A stretch of 55,511 nucleotides of DNA from a virus: positions 1-55,511 of IMG/VR virus record IMGVR_UViG_3300031673_016559. One strand, 5' to 3'. Each line of letters opens with the position of its first letter. Position 1 is the stretch's first letter. The notes beneath the pieces were generated by a model. That model had not been told where the DNA came from, searched no databases, and saw only the letters and a list, made by a program, of their open reading frames with translations. Positions 1 through 8,160 of this stretch are shown here, piece after piece. Position numbers and translations under genes: made by a program.

Positions 1-83
1 GATCTAGCCTCGCCTAGCGTTACTCGGAGGAGGCGGTTTGCTTTTTTGGAGCAAGGGGAATGCTGCGGACGGCCCCAAACGCC

Positions 84-123
84 AAAAAACGCCCCGATCC
101 GGCCAGATTGGCCGAATCGGGGC
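84..123 (-). terminator. Rho-independent terminator after the lysis genes
   Basis: Read on the minus strand, a GCCCCGAT/ATCGGGGC stem (91-98 with 116-123), extended by an inner GGCC/GGCC pairing, is followed by a run of six T. It lies just downstream of the o-spanin stop codon at 142. It is therefore the natural end of the leftward late transcript. Confidence 0.85.
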
Positions 124-141
124 AGTTCGTTTGGTGTCAGC

Positions 142-429
142 TCATTCGCACTTTTTGGCCGCTGCCTTGAGCTGGTTTTCGTAATCGCGCCTCTGCTCGA
201 CCTCTGCCAGTATCGCCTTCGATTTATCGAAAGCTGATGCATCTGACGCGACCTCATCGACTGCCCACCGCGGTTCCGGCACGGCCTCAACATGGCATTC
301 CTCCCTGACAGGTATGGAAACCGGAGTGGCAACGAAGATTGGATCGACCGGCTTTTGATTTACGGGAGCGGACGTCGCGCAGGCTGCAAGCGTGCAGGTA
401 AAACAAAGCGCCGTTGAGCTCTTTTTCAT
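142..429 (-). CDS. o-spanin (Rz1-like outer-membrane lipoprotein)
   Basis: A 95-residue protein whose start was placed at the MKKSS codon because that ATG overlaps the stop of the i-spanin gene by 4 bp (ATGA). A short hydrophobic signal ends in the lipobox L-A-A-C17, so the mature protein should be a lipoprotein. The body is proline-rich near the N-terminus and charged and helical near the C-terminus. In the family, the o-spanin bridges the outer membrane to the i-spanin and fuses the two membranes at the end of lysis. The terminator just downstream makes this the last late gene. Function is inferred from lipobox, size and pairing, since spanin sequences diverge quickly. Confidence 0.75.
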   Translation of the reverse strand: MKKSSTALCFTCTLAACATSAPVNQKPVDPIFVATPVSIPVREECHVEAVPEPRWAVDEVASDASAFDKSKAILAEVEQRRDYENQLKAAAKKCE

Positions 430-857
430 TTTGCGTGCCTCATCACGGTGTAGTCCGTCACCATCGCGCCCCAGGTCTTGCACCAGTCGACTCCCGCGAC
501 CTTCGCGAGAATCGCCGCCGTGCGCCCCTTGAACACGAGGCTTTGCGTCGCCGCGTCCCGCTTCGCCTGCTGCGCCTCGGCGGCCCTGCGATCGCGCTCG
601 GCCACCAGGGCGGCCACCGCTCTGTTCTGCGCTCCAACCTGCTCGGCGAAATGGGCGTTAGCGGCCGATAGCCCGGTGTTGGCCTCCATGCAAGTCGCTT
701 TCTCCTGCCCCATCGCGGTGATGGTCTTGGCCTTGGCGACGTTATCGGCGGTGAGCGCACTCATCTGGGTATGGTAATAGGCCCACAGCCCGCAGAATGA
801 CGCGGTGACCACCGCCAGCGCGAACAATTCCAGAATGATGCCTTGTTGCTTTTTCAT
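426..857 (-). CDS. i-spanin (Rz-like inner-membrane protein)
   Basis: A 143-residue protein with one N-terminal transmembrane helix (about residues 8-28) and no cleavage site. A long Ala/Glu/Arg-rich segment predicted to form a coiled coil follows (about 30-110). This is the usual i-spanin layout: anchored in the inner membrane with a periplasmic coiled coil that contacts the o-spanin. The ATG has an AAGGA ribosome site at good distance. The gene is immediately followed by a lipoprotein gene overlapping by 4 bp, which supports the assignment more than sequence similarity does. The two genes overlap only at their ends, unlike lambda Rz/Rz1 where one is embedded in the other. Confidence 0.75.
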   Translation of the reverse strand: MKKQQGIILELFALAVVTASFCGLWAYYHTQMSALTADNVAKAKTITAMGQEKATCMEANTGLSAANAHFAEQVGAQNRAVAALVAERDRRAAEAQQAKRDAATQSLVFKGRTAAILAKVAGVDWCKTWGAMVTDYTVMRHAK

Positions 858-869
858 GGTCGTGTCCTT

Positions 870-893
870 TGCGCCCGGCGCTAACCGGGCGCA
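870..893. other. Strong hairpin without T-run
   Basis: A 9-bp perfect inverted repeat (TGCGCCCGG and CCGGGCGCA, 6-base loop) fills the gap between the Ala/Val-rich gene (stop at 899) and the i-spanin ribosome site. There is no T-run on either strand. It is more likely an mRNA structure or weak attenuator than a full terminator. Confidence 0.5.
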
Positions 894-898
894 CTTGG

Positions 899-1345
899 CT
901 AGGCCGCTACCGGCGGCGATGCTGCGGCGGTTGTCAGCGCGGCCGTTACCGTGGCAACAGTTGCGTCGGGAGCGGCTGCCGCCGCGACGACCGCAGGTTG
1001 GGTCACCACCGCAACCGTCGCGGCCGCCGCTGGCGCGGCTGCAACCGCAGCGACCGCGGGCGACGCGGCGACCGCCGAGACAGTCGCGGGCGTCGCCGCT
1101 ACCTGCACGGCAACGACCACCGCTGCGGCCGGCACGGTGGGTTTCAGACCGAGCAGCTTCTTGATCAAGGCGAGCGCGTTGTGCAGCTCGGTGGCAAGCT
1201 GCTGCTCGAAGCCGACAGTCTTAGCTTCGGCTGCGGCGAAGGAAACCGTCGCGCCAGCGAACATCGAGTGCGCTTTGGCAAGCAGCAACTGCACTTCGGT
1301 TTCGGTGTTGCCCGCGAGAGCTACGTTTTTGACAATGATGTCCAT
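899..1345 (-). CDS. Ala/Val-rich hypothetical phage protein
   Basis: About 148 residues. The start was taken at the ATG of MDIIVKN because it has a GGAGAG ribosome site; upstream in-frame sequence overlaps the lytic transglycosylase. Residues 1-65 look like an ordinary amphipathic helical domain ending in a Leu/Lys-rich stretch. Residues 70-148 are almost entirely Ala, Val, Pro and Thr, a low-complexity tail that could be disordered or surface exposed. The family is not recognised. Its place between the muralytic enzyme and the spanins suggests a late or lysis-time role, but the sequence does not show which. Confidence 0.6.
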   Translation of the reverse strand: MDIIVKNVALAGNTETEVQLLLAKAHSMFAGATVSFAAAEAKTVGFEQQLATELHNALALIKKLLGLKPTVPAAAVVVAVQVAATPATVSAVAASPAVAAVAAAPAAAATVAVVTQPAVVAAAAAPDATVATVTAALTTAAASPPVAA

Positions 1346-1362
1346 GATATTCTCTCCAAAAA

Positions 1363-1962
1363 TTATGAGGTTTGCCGCCCGTTGCAGTCGATTGACGCTC
1401 CCCATTGGGCGAATCGAGGGGAGTGCTTGAAAATGATCAGCCTCGGGTATTGCCGGCTGTATTCGAAGTTCTTGGCGTTCTGGCCAGCGTTGATTTTCTC
1501 GGTCGCACCGAACCATTGGCCCGGCGTCCTCGAGCGTTTCTGCGCGCGCAGCACGTACCCGAGGCCCGCGTTGTAGCCTTTGAGCGCGGCACCCCATCCG
1601 TCACAAGGCGTCGCCGCCGCGACGTGCGCGAGGTTGTACGCATCCAGGCGCGTCATGGCGCGGATCGCCCAAAGCGGGTTGTACGGCTGCGGCTTGCCGA
1701 GATCCTTGAACTGCTGCGAGGCCCAGGTCGCCGTCGGGTCCATGAATTGCGCGAGGCCGCGCCCGTTGTCCCAGGCGGTGATGCCAGGACGCCAGGCCGA
1801 CTCCTGCTGGATCTGCCCGGCGAGGTAATCGATCGGCGCGGCGAGCCCGAAAACGAAATGGGCCTCGCGCGTCAGATCGGCCCGGTACTTGAGCGCGGCC
1901 GGTGGAACCTGGGCCAACGTAGACGGTGAGAACGCCAGCAGCACCAGGAGCGCAAGTCTCAC
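1363..1962 (-). CDS. Secreted lytic transglycosylase (phage endolysin, SLT-like)
   Basis: The start was chosen as GTG at 1962 because it overlaps the holin stop (GTGA) and gives a clean signal sequence (hydrophobic residues 3-18). The 199-residue product contains the lysozyme-like SLT pattern: Q-Q-E54-S with the probable catalytic Glu, then G-L-A-Q-F around 69-73, then Y-N-A-G further on. The enzyme would cleave the MurNAc-GlcNAc bond of peptidoglycan to give 1,6-anhydro ends. The N-terminal hydrophobic segment suggests export by the host Sec system, so the holin may trigger rather than transport it. It is encoded directly after the holin gene. Confidence 0.85.
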   Translation of the reverse strand: MRLALLVLLAFSPSTLAQVPPAALKYRADLTREAHFVFGLAAPIDYLAGQIQQESAWRPGITAWDNGRGLAQFMDPTATWASQQFKDLGKPQPYNPLWAIRAMTRLDAYNLAHVAAATPCDGWGAALKGYNAGLGYVLRAQKRSRTPGQWFGATEKINAGQNAKNFEYSRQYPRLIIFKHSPRFAQWGASIDCNGRQTS

Positions 1963-2258
1963 AGCCCCGTTGCGACGGCGAGCATGGCCGCGGCCATCAC
2001 GATCGCCCGCCGAATGTGATAGATCGGACTGGTTAACGCGTCCGGCCTGGTGTCGTAGAACACGGTGCGGTCGAGCCAATAGCCCATGAAGCTCGCGACG
2101 GTGAGGTTGCCGAGCTTCCAGCACAGGGTTTGCAGTTGCGGCTGGCCCCCGAACACGTAGAGCGCTAGCACGTAGAAAACGATCGCAAGCGCCAGCCACT
2201 CGATCATGCGAAAGCGGTCGCCGACCGCAGCGACGATGACGGGCGGGATTGGAGTCAT
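1959..2258 (-). CDS. Holin-like small membrane protein
   Basis: A 99-residue protein. The ATG at 2258 overlaps the stop of the preceding small gene by a few bases. Hydrophobic segments lie around residues 19-37, 46-60 and 82-99. The middle contains a G-Y-W-L-D-R pattern typical of the two-to-three-transmembrane holin families found in proteobacterial prophages. Holins accumulate in the inner membrane and time lysis. The assignment rests on size, topology and the adjacent lytic transglycosylase with which it is translationally coupled. Confidence 0.7.
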   Translation of the reverse strand: MTPIPPVIVAAVGDRFRMIEWLALAIVFYVLALYVFGGQPQLQTLCWKLGNLTVASFMGYWLDRTVFYDTRPDALTSPIYHIRRAIVMAAAMLAVATGL

Positions 2259-2416
2259 AGTCGCCCCGTCAACTGCAGCACCACCAGGATGATAACCACG
2301 ATGCCCATGCCGCCGCTCGGATAGTAGCCGTAGCCGTGTTGCCAGGGGCCGACGCCGGGCGCGCCGACCAGCGCGCAAATGACCAGGATGATGACGATGA
2401 GCCAGGCGAGATTCAT
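2255..2416 (-). CDS. DUF3309-like small membrane protein
   Basis: A 53-residue protein. It starts at ATG 2416 with a strong AGGAGAA site and ends in a 4-base overlap with the holin start. It has two short hydrophobic stretches (about 4-18 and 37-47) flanking a G-Y-G-Y-Y-P-S-G-G-M-G loop, which is the pattern of DUF3309 proteins. These tiny membrane proteins have no proven function. Being coupled upstream of a holin suggests a possible holin modulator or antiholin, but that is inference. Confidence 0.7.
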   Translation of the reverse strand: MNLAWLIVIILVICALVGAPGVGPWQHGYGYYPSGGMGIVVIILVVLQLTGRL

Positions 2417-2619
2417 GGTGGTGTTTCTCCTATTAAAACGATCGGCGCGTCATGTGCAGCGGCGCGTACGGCTTGGATCGCGGCCAGGCAATCCTCTTTT
2501 CGGTGCAGCACTTTCAGGCATCGCGCGATGATCTTGCCGTCCGGGCCGCGTATCCACCAATGCCATTTGCCGAAGGCTTGGAAATACTCGAACTGCGTGC
2601 GAGCGCCCTCGCTCCCCAC
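2413..2619 (-). CDS. Small YegP/DUF1508-like protein
   Basis: A 68-residue protein starting with GTG, with a weak ribosome site, and overlapping the next gene by 4 bp (ATGA). The central part (W-H-W-W-I-R-G-P-D-G-K-I-I-A) and the following Cys-Leu-Ala-Ala-Ile helix resemble the single DUF1508/YegP fold, in which a beta hairpin is followed by a helix. No enzymatic residues are evident. Similar one-repeat proteins occur in many phages without a known job. Confidence 0.55.
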   Translation of the reverse strand: MGSEGARTQFEYFQAFGKWHWWIRGPDGKIIARCLKVLHRKEDCLAAIQAVRAAAHDAPIVLIGETPP

Positions 2620-2622
2620 AGC

Positions 2623-3363
2623 CTACGGTTTCGTGACGACGGTGGTGGTCGAAGTCGGTGCAGCCTGCGCCTGCGTCGGAACGTACACCACCTGGGGCTG
2701 CGGTTGCGATTGCCTGCCCATGCCGGCGAACACCGCGATGATGACTGCCACCACCAGGCCGGCGCCCCCGAGCAGAACGCCCCAGGAGGCATTTATCCCC
2801 TCGGTCTTGCCGCTGCTGCTCGACTGTTGGCGCAGCAGGGATTTCATGTCGGCCATGAATTCGGCCATCATCGGGTCGGCCACGCGGCCCTTGCCGATGC
2901 CCTCGTAGGACGATTTTTCCAGCGCGGCGATGCGCTCGGTGATCCCGGCCACGGTCCCTGCCTGTTGCGCGGCCATCGTCGCCGCGACGTCCGCGGTTTG
3001 CTTGGCCATCGTCGCCGCCGTCGCCTGCAGGTCAGTGCGCAATTTTTCAGCGTTGGCTGCGGTGGTCGCCGCCAGCACTCGAATGGCGTCCGCCGCCGAA
3101 GCTGCCGCGAGCGCGCCGTTTTGCACGTCCACCTGTCGAATGGCATCGAGGCGGCTCGACTCCATCCGGTTTAGCTCAACCGCGTGCTCCGCGCGCAGCG
3201 ACTCGGTAAGACGGACGTGCATCAGCTCCGCCTCCAAGAAACGGTCCTGGGCCAATCGCAGGTCGTCCTGCCGTTTTACCGCGGCCTCGACCAGAGCCAG
3301 CACGTTTTCAGTCGGGTCGATGTTCGCGTCCACGGTGCGCCTGTCACGACGTGCTGGTGTCAT
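2623..3363 (-). CDS. Coiled-coil protein with C-terminal membrane anchor
   Basis: About 246 residues. The ATG at 3363 was preferred over longer reading because GGAGG lies 5 bases upstream. Residues 15-150 are rich in Ala, Glu, Arg and Leu with heptad spacing, so they probably form a long coiled coil. A Gly/Ala/Val/Ile transmembrane segment lies around 195-215, followed by a Gln/Pro/Thr tail. The topology suggests an inner-membrane protein with a large cytoplasmic rod. The family is not recognised. Its position between the tail fibres and the holin cassette fits a lysis-timing, superinfection-exclusion or assembly role, none of which the sequence proves. Confidence 0.65.
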   Translation of the reverse strand: MTPARRDRRTVDANIDPTENVLALVEAAVKRQDDLRLAQDRFLEAELMHVRLTESLRAEHAVELNRMESSRLDAIRQVDVQNGALAAASAADAIRVLAATTAANAEKLRTDLQATAATMAKQTADVAATMAAQQAGTVAGITERIAALEKSSYEGIGKGRVADPMMAEFMADMKSLLRQQSSSSGKTEGINASWGVLLGGAGLVVAVIIAVFAGMGRQSQPQPQVVYVPTQAQAAPTSTTTVVTKP

Positions 3364-3395
3364 ATTGCCCTCCAAAGGTGACCCGGCGCGCGCCA

Positions 3396-6300
3396 TTACG
3401 CGTTCCAGGGCAAATAGCCGGATGGCGGGGCGTAGGTGAACGCCGAGCTGCCGGAATTGATGCCAACCGACGTGGTGCCGCTGGACGACCACACCGCAGC
3501 GGCAGGGCAATAACTTCCCGCGGCGATCGCATAGGGCGACCCCTGCAACACGTTGTTGATCGCGAACTGAATCGTGAGCGCGCCGAAATCCACCATCATG
3601 CCTACCACGGCACCGGCGCTGAAATACGCCCCTTCGCTGGTGGCCGCTCCGCCGTGTAGGATCAGGCCGCCGCCGCCGCCCGTTCCCATGTAGCCATAGC
3701 CATTTGCATCGACGCCAATATAATTTCCGTCGCCCAACGGCTGCGCCGACTGCGCCATGCCGACGATAAGGTGGTATTTCGCGCCGTCGATGGCAGCAAA
3801 TTCGCAATATCGTTTGCCCGTCGACGCGAACGCCGTTGACAGCACCGGATCCCACATACTGCCGCTCAGCGTTGCATCTATCGTCGCGATCGAATTGCCG
3901 CTGCTCAATGCAACGTGAGTATTTTTTGCCGCTGGATCGAAGGTCACCGGCGCAATGGGTGTTGGGGTGCCAAGATAGCGGACCACGACGATGCCAGAGC
4001 CACCGGCCCCGCCGGTCGCGGTGTGCGAACCACCACCACCGCCGCCGGTGTTCGCGGTGCCGTCGGTGCCGTTGATGTTGTAATAGCTGCCACCCGCACC
4101 GCCGCCGCCAATGCCGCCCACCGCTGCGGTTCCGCTCGCGTTGACGTGTCCGCCGCCGCCGCCGCCTGCGTAATAAACAGCGGTTCCGGTGATGCTGTTC
4201 GATACTCCTGCACCGCCCGCGCCGGAAACATTCGCCATGGCGTTAAAGCCGACTGCTCCCGCGCCGCCGCCACCGCTCGCGGACACATTCACGCCGTCCC
4301 AATAGCCGCTGCCGCCCGCGTTTCCTTGCCCCGCGATGCCAGCGGTGCCCGCCGGCGAATAGTGCGGCGTCGTGTGGTCGCCGTTGTCCCAACCGCCCGC
4401 ACCTGAACCACCGACGGTGGGGTCAACCCACGCCCCGCTAACATAGTCCGATGCGTGGCCGCCGCCCGTGGCCGTCACGATTCCGAAGGACGAATCACCG
4501 CCCGATGAATGGGTCGCGCCAGTGCCGACCGTCACGGCGTAAGCTCCGGCGGTGACCGGATACGCGGAATTTGTCAGGATGCCACCGCCGCCGCCACCAC
4601 CACCAGGTGCGCCGCCGCCGCCACCCGCTCCGCCCGCGGCGACGATCAGATATTCCACGTTGCCGGCGCCGCTTAACACTGTGAACATGTCTGCCGCCGC
4701 GAACGTGTGAACGGTGTACGCACCAGACCTCGTGATCGTGCCGCCCGTGGCAACGATCGGTGCTGTCGAATAGCGAACCACGACAATGCCAGAACCGCCC
4801 GAACCGCCGTTGCCGGTATGCGAAGCACCACCGCCGCCGCCCGTGTTCGCGACGCCATCGGAACCATTCGCGATAGATGGATTCGCGCCGTTGCCGCCAC
4901 CGCCAGCTCCACCGGCCCCGGCGGCTGCCCCTTGAACCGTCGCAGTACCACCCCCACCGCCCGCGTACATTGTCGGGGTGCCGGTGATGCTGCTCGATAA
5001 CCCGGCGCCACCCGCGCCGGAATTCCAAGCGACGGCCGACGCGCCGGCTGCACCAGCACCGCCGCCGCCGGCCGACGGGTAACCAACACCACCGCCGCTA
5101 GTCGCACCGGAACCGGTGCCGCCCGCGTTCCCTTGGCCAGCCGTGCCCGCCGCGCCGGTCGATCCGCTCGGGTATCCCGCACCATAACCGCCACCGCCGC
5201 CAGACCCGCCGACCGATGGCAAAAGCAATGGCGAATAGTTGTCGCCGTGGCCTCCGCCGATGGCCCTGAGCGTGTCGAAAACCGAATCCCCGCCGTTGGT
5301 GTACGGCGCTCCACCAGCCCCGACGGTCACGGCGTAACTGCCGACGCTTACCTGCTCGGTCGCGGCTAAAAATCCTCCACCACCACCCCCGCCGCCCGGC
5401 GCCCCGTTGCCGCCCGCCCCGCCGCCGCCGCCGACGACGAGACATTCAACGTAGCCCCTGCCGCCGATGACCTCGAACGTGCCGCCCGCCGTAAACGTGT
5501 GAACGGTGTACGCACCTGACGTCGTGATCGTGCCACCGACCGCAACGATGGGCGGGGCCAGATAGCGGAGAATAACCACGCCACTTCCGCCAGCGCCGCC
5601 GTTGCCGGACGTCCCGGAAATCCAACCGCCGCCGCCACCACCGCCCCCGGTATTCGCTGCGCCATTCGCGCCGGCAGTACCGGAAACGCCGCCCGTGCCG
5701 CCGCCGCCTGATCCGCCCGCGCCACCGTTGCCGCCGCCACCACCGCCCGCGTAATATGTCGCCGCGCCGCTAATGGTGTAACTGCGCCCGATGCCGCCGT
5801 CGCCGCCGATTGACGTCGTGCCATCAGCGCCCACAGCGCCAGCACCGCCGCCCCCGCCGCCGCCGATCACGCCAGCAAACGCGCTTTGATGCCCGCCGGC
5901 GTTGCCGTAGCCCAAACCTCCGCCGGAATTTCCTTGTGTCGACGCGCCCGGCGTCCCGGTGTAATTATTGGCGCCGCCAGAACCGCCCGAACCGCCGTCG
6001 CCGCCGACGCCGCCCGAATAATTGCCGCCACCACCGCCGCCAACGGCGGTGATCGTGTCGAACGTGGAATCGCCACCAGACGGGGCGGCCGTTGACCCCG
6101 TGCCGGTCGAACCGGCACCGCCGGCACCGACCGTCACCGTGTACGCGCCAGCGGTCATTGCACGCGCCGCTTGATAAACAAGGCCGCCGGCACCGCCGCC
6201 CGGCCCGCCGCCATTTCCCCAACCGCCGCCGCCGCCGGCGGCGACCACCAGGCACTCCACGTTGCCGCTGCCGCTGGTAATGTTGAACGTGCCGCCAGCG

Positions 6301-7217
6301 GTGAACGTGTGAACGAGATAGGCGCCGTCAACGGTGACGGTGCCGCCGGTCGCCATAATTCCGGTGCTTGGGCCACCAACGCCCGTCAGGTAGCGGATAA
6401 CAACAACGCCAGAACCGCCGACGAACCCCACGCCGCCCGAGCCACCACCGCCCAGGCCATTCGTGCCGTTGGCGCCTGAACCGCCTCCGCCTGTGGCCGT
6501 GCCATAGAGGTCGCCACCCGCCGCGGTGAGCCCGGCGCCCGCACCACCGCCGGCATAGGTGACCGAAGCCCCTGAGATCGAGTTGGCGATTCCGTTCCCG
6601 CCATTGCCCGGCGTCTGTTGGGTGCTAGCGGCATTGGTGCCGGTGGCGTCTGTCCCGTTCCCGCCCGCTCCACCGCCGCCGCCGCCCGCAACCCACCCGC
6701 CCGTTCCTGCTCCGTAGATGGATTTGCCGCCGTTGCTGCCTTGCGTGCCAGCCCCGCCGAGTCCTGCCGCCCCGCCGGTCGTGCCGTCCGTGGCGCCCCC
6801 GCCGCCGCAACCCCCACTAGCACCATTCGCAACAGGAGGCGCGTTATATTGACCTCCGTGGCCGCCGCCATAGGCGGTAATCGCGTCGAAACTGGAATTG
6901 CCGCCGTTCGTGTTGATCGCACCGCCGGCTCCGACAACCACGGTGTAGGCACCAGCGGTAAGGGGCACGCCTGCTGTAAATTGATAACCGCCGCCGCCGC
7001 CACCACCATCACGAAGCGCACCACCGCCGCCGCCACCGCCCCCAACCACCAACACGTCGGCGGAGCCGCTCCCGCTTATGACGGTGAACGTGCCACCCGC
7101 GGTGAACGTGTGCACCGTGTAGAGGCCGTCCGTCGTGACGGTGCCGCCGGCAGCCACAAAGCTAATCGGCGCCGCACCCCTGAACAGCGCGGCGATGAGC
7201 TGTTGCAAAATGCCCAT
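3396..7217 (-). CDS. Glycine-rich repetitive tail fibre protein with C-terminal SPRY-like domain
   Basis: A 1,273-residue protein starting two bases after the stop of the upstream collagen-like fibre gene. After about 20 residues it carries four tandem units of about 265-270 residues (starting near 22, 286, 556 and 820). Each unit opens with G-G-T-(V/I)-T, then Y-x-V-H-T-F, then a poly-Gly segment, and ends in a V-V-(V/I)-(L/V)-R-Y strand. From about residue 1080 a beta-sandwich region resembles SPRY/concanavalin-like domains (K-R-Y-C-E-F and Y-I-G-V-D). Glycine-rich units of this kind occur in phage adhesins that pack polyglycine-II helices. The most likely role is receptor or surface binding at the tail tip. 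Confidence 0.75.
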   Translation of the reverse strand: MGILQQLIAALFRGAAPISFVAAGGTVTTDGLYTVHTFTAGGTFTVISGSGSADVLVVGGGGGGGGALRDGGGGGGGYQFTAGVPLTAGAYTVVVGAGGAINTNGGNSSFDAITAYGGGHGGQYNAPPVANGASGGCGGGGATDGTTGGAAGLGGAGTQGSNGGKSIYGAGTGGWVAGGGGGGAGGNGTDATGTNAASTQQTPGNGGNGIANSISGASVTYAGGGAGAGLTAAGGDLYGTATGGGGSGANGTNGLGGGGSGGVGFVGGSGVVVIRYLTGVGGPSTGIMATGGTVTVDGAYLVHTFTAGGTFNITSGSGNVECLVVAAGGGGGWGNGGGPGGGAGGLVYQAARAMTAGAYTVTVGAGGAGSTGTGSTAAPSGGDSTFDTITAVGGGGGGNYSGGVGGDGGSGGSGGANNYTGTPGASTQGNSGGGLGYGNAGGHQSAFAGVIGGGGGGGAGAVGADGTTSIGGDGGIGRSYTISGAATYYAGGGGGGNGGAGGSGGGGTGGVSGTAGANGAANTGGGGGGGGWISGTSGNGGAGGSGVVILRYLAPPIVAVGGTITTSGAYTVHTFTAGGTFEVIGGRGYVECLVVGGGGGAGGNGAPGGGGGGGGFLAATEQVSVGSYAVTVGAGGAPYTNGGDSVFDTLRAIGGGHGDNYSPLLLPSVGGSGGGGGYGAGYPSGSTGAAGTAGQGNAGGTGSGATSGGGVGYPSAGGGGAGAAGASAVAWNSGAGGAGLSSSITGTPTMYAGGGGGTATVQGAAAGAGGAGGGGNGANPSIANGSDGVANTGGGGGASHTGNGGSGGSGIVVVRYSTAPIVATGGTITRSGAYTVHTFAAADMFTVLSGAGNVEYLIVAAGGAGGGGGAPGGGGGGGGILTNSAYPVTAGAYAVTVGTGATHSSGGDSSFGIVTATGGGHASDYVSGAWVDPTVGGSGAGGWDNGDHTTPHYSPAGTAGIAGQGNAGGSGYWDGVNVSASGGGGAGAVGFNAMANVSGAGGAGVSNSITGTAVYYAGGGGGGHVNASGTAAVGGIGGGGAGGSYYNINGTDGTANTGGGGGGSHTATGGAGGSGIVVVRYLGTPTPIAPVTFDPAAKNTHVALSSGNSIATIDATLSGSMWDPVLSTAFASTGKRYCEFAAIDGAKYHLIVGMAQSAQPLGDGNYIGVDANGYGYMGTGGGGGLILHGGAATSEGAYFSAGAVVGMMVDFGALTIQFAINNVLQGSPYAIAAGSYCPAAAVWSSSGTTSVGINSGSSAFTYAPPSGYLPWNA
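3950..7160 (-). repeat. Four tandem ~800-bp coding repeats
   Basis: The motif encoding V-H-T-F recurs near 7105, 6300, 5492 and 4699, a spacing of about 800 bp. Each repeat unit spans a complete glycine-rich adhesin module. The units are similar enough at DNA level (for example gtgaacgtgtg in several copies) to allow unequal recombination and copy-number change. Confidence 0.75.
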
Positions 7218-7218
7218 A

Positions 7219-8151
7219 TCAGGTCAGCCCGGTTCCCGAAATAAGCCACTCTGTCGCCGCCACTTTCAAGGCCGTTGCGATCCCGTTGGCCGCGAGCGTT
7301 CTGCTTCCGGTGGTGCCTGGGCCCGCCAGTCGCATCGTGTCGGCGTTTATCGCAATGGTTATGACGCCGCCGCCGTCCTGGTTCACGAACGAGATCGCCG
7401 TGCCAATCGGGTACGGGACCGTGGCGTTGGCGTCAATGGTGAAAATGCGCGCCGTGGTATCCGCCGAGGGGTGCAAAAGGTGCTTGCCCGAGTCCGCCAG
7501 GACGGTGGTGTAATTCGCGCTCTGCGAATTTTGCGGAGCGTTCAGGTAGCCGACGTTATTTGAGCCGGCCAGCGCGCTCAGCGCGACGCCGCTGTCCTTG
7601 ATGATCGTGCCCGTCGTGCCGTCGAACAATGCGATCGCGGCATCCACCGCGATCGACGGACCCGTGACATTCCCCGTACCGGTGCCCGAGGCGCCGGTTG
7701 CTCCCGTTGCCCCGGTCGCGCCGGTTGCACCGGTTGCGCCCGTCGGCCCTGTTGGGCCAGTCGGCCCCGCCGGCCCGGTCGGCCCCGCTGGACCCGCCAG
7801 GGTGTTGATGCCGAGGGTGGTGCGGTAATCGGTGTACGCGGTGACCACACCGCCTGCGGTGACCACCGTGTAGAGCGGCCAACGACCGCCAGTGAACGCG
7901 CTGGTGTTCTGGTAAAGAACGCCCGCATTGTCGCACTCGATGTAGCTGGTGGAGTTGTCGGGGAGCGTCAGCGTGCCGTCGGCAATGTTGGCGTAGGTCT
8001 GCGGAAAGATGCCGCCGTAGTAGCCCCAGGTGAGGCCCGCTGTCGTCGGCGCTTTGCGCGCGAACAGGGAGTTCGGCGCCACCGCGTCGAAATTCTCGTT
8101 GATCTGCACCTCGGGCGAGGCCGAGGCGTTGATGGTTTGGAGTCTTGACAT
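7219..8151 (-). CDS. Tail fibre-like protein with collagen-type Gly-X-Y stretch
   Basis: A 310-residue protein with an AGGA ribosome site. Residues 1-115 form an N-terminal domain (V-Q-I-N-E-N-F, W-G-Y-Y-G-G) of the sort that attaches short fibres to the tail tip. Residues about 119-155 are Gly-Pro-Thr/Ala triplets typical of collagen-like phage rods. The C-terminal 150 residues form a beta-rich head (T-T-V-L-A-D-S-G-K-H) as in trimeric fibre tips. The gene lies between the tail-tip protein and the glycine-rich fibre gene. A host-binding or scaffold role is inferred from this architecture. Confidence 0.75.
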   Translation of the reverse strand: MSRLQTINASASPEVQINENFDAVAPNSLFARKAPTTAGLTWGYYGGIFPQTYANIADGTLTLPDNSTSYIECDNAGVLYQNTSAFTGGRWPLYTVVTAGGVVTAYTDYRTTLGINTLAGPAGPTGPAGPTGPTGPTGATGATGATGATGATGASGTGTGNVTGPSIAVDAAIALFDGTTGTIIKDSGVALSALAGSNNVGYLNAPQNSQSANYTTVLADSGKHLLHPSADTTARIFTIDANATVPYPIGTAISFVNQDGGGVITIAINADTMRLAGPGTTGSRTLAANGIATALKVAATEWLISGTGLT

Positions 8152-8160
8152 TTCGGTGTC

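Noticed and set aside
899-1345. Ala/Val-rich protein as a TonB-like or histone-like protein
   Set aside because: No TonB box or histone pattern; low complexity alone does not support a function.
3836-4406. Open frames opposite the glycine-rich fibre gene
   Set aside because: Arg/Ala-rich translations are shadows of the repeated Gly codons on the other strand.
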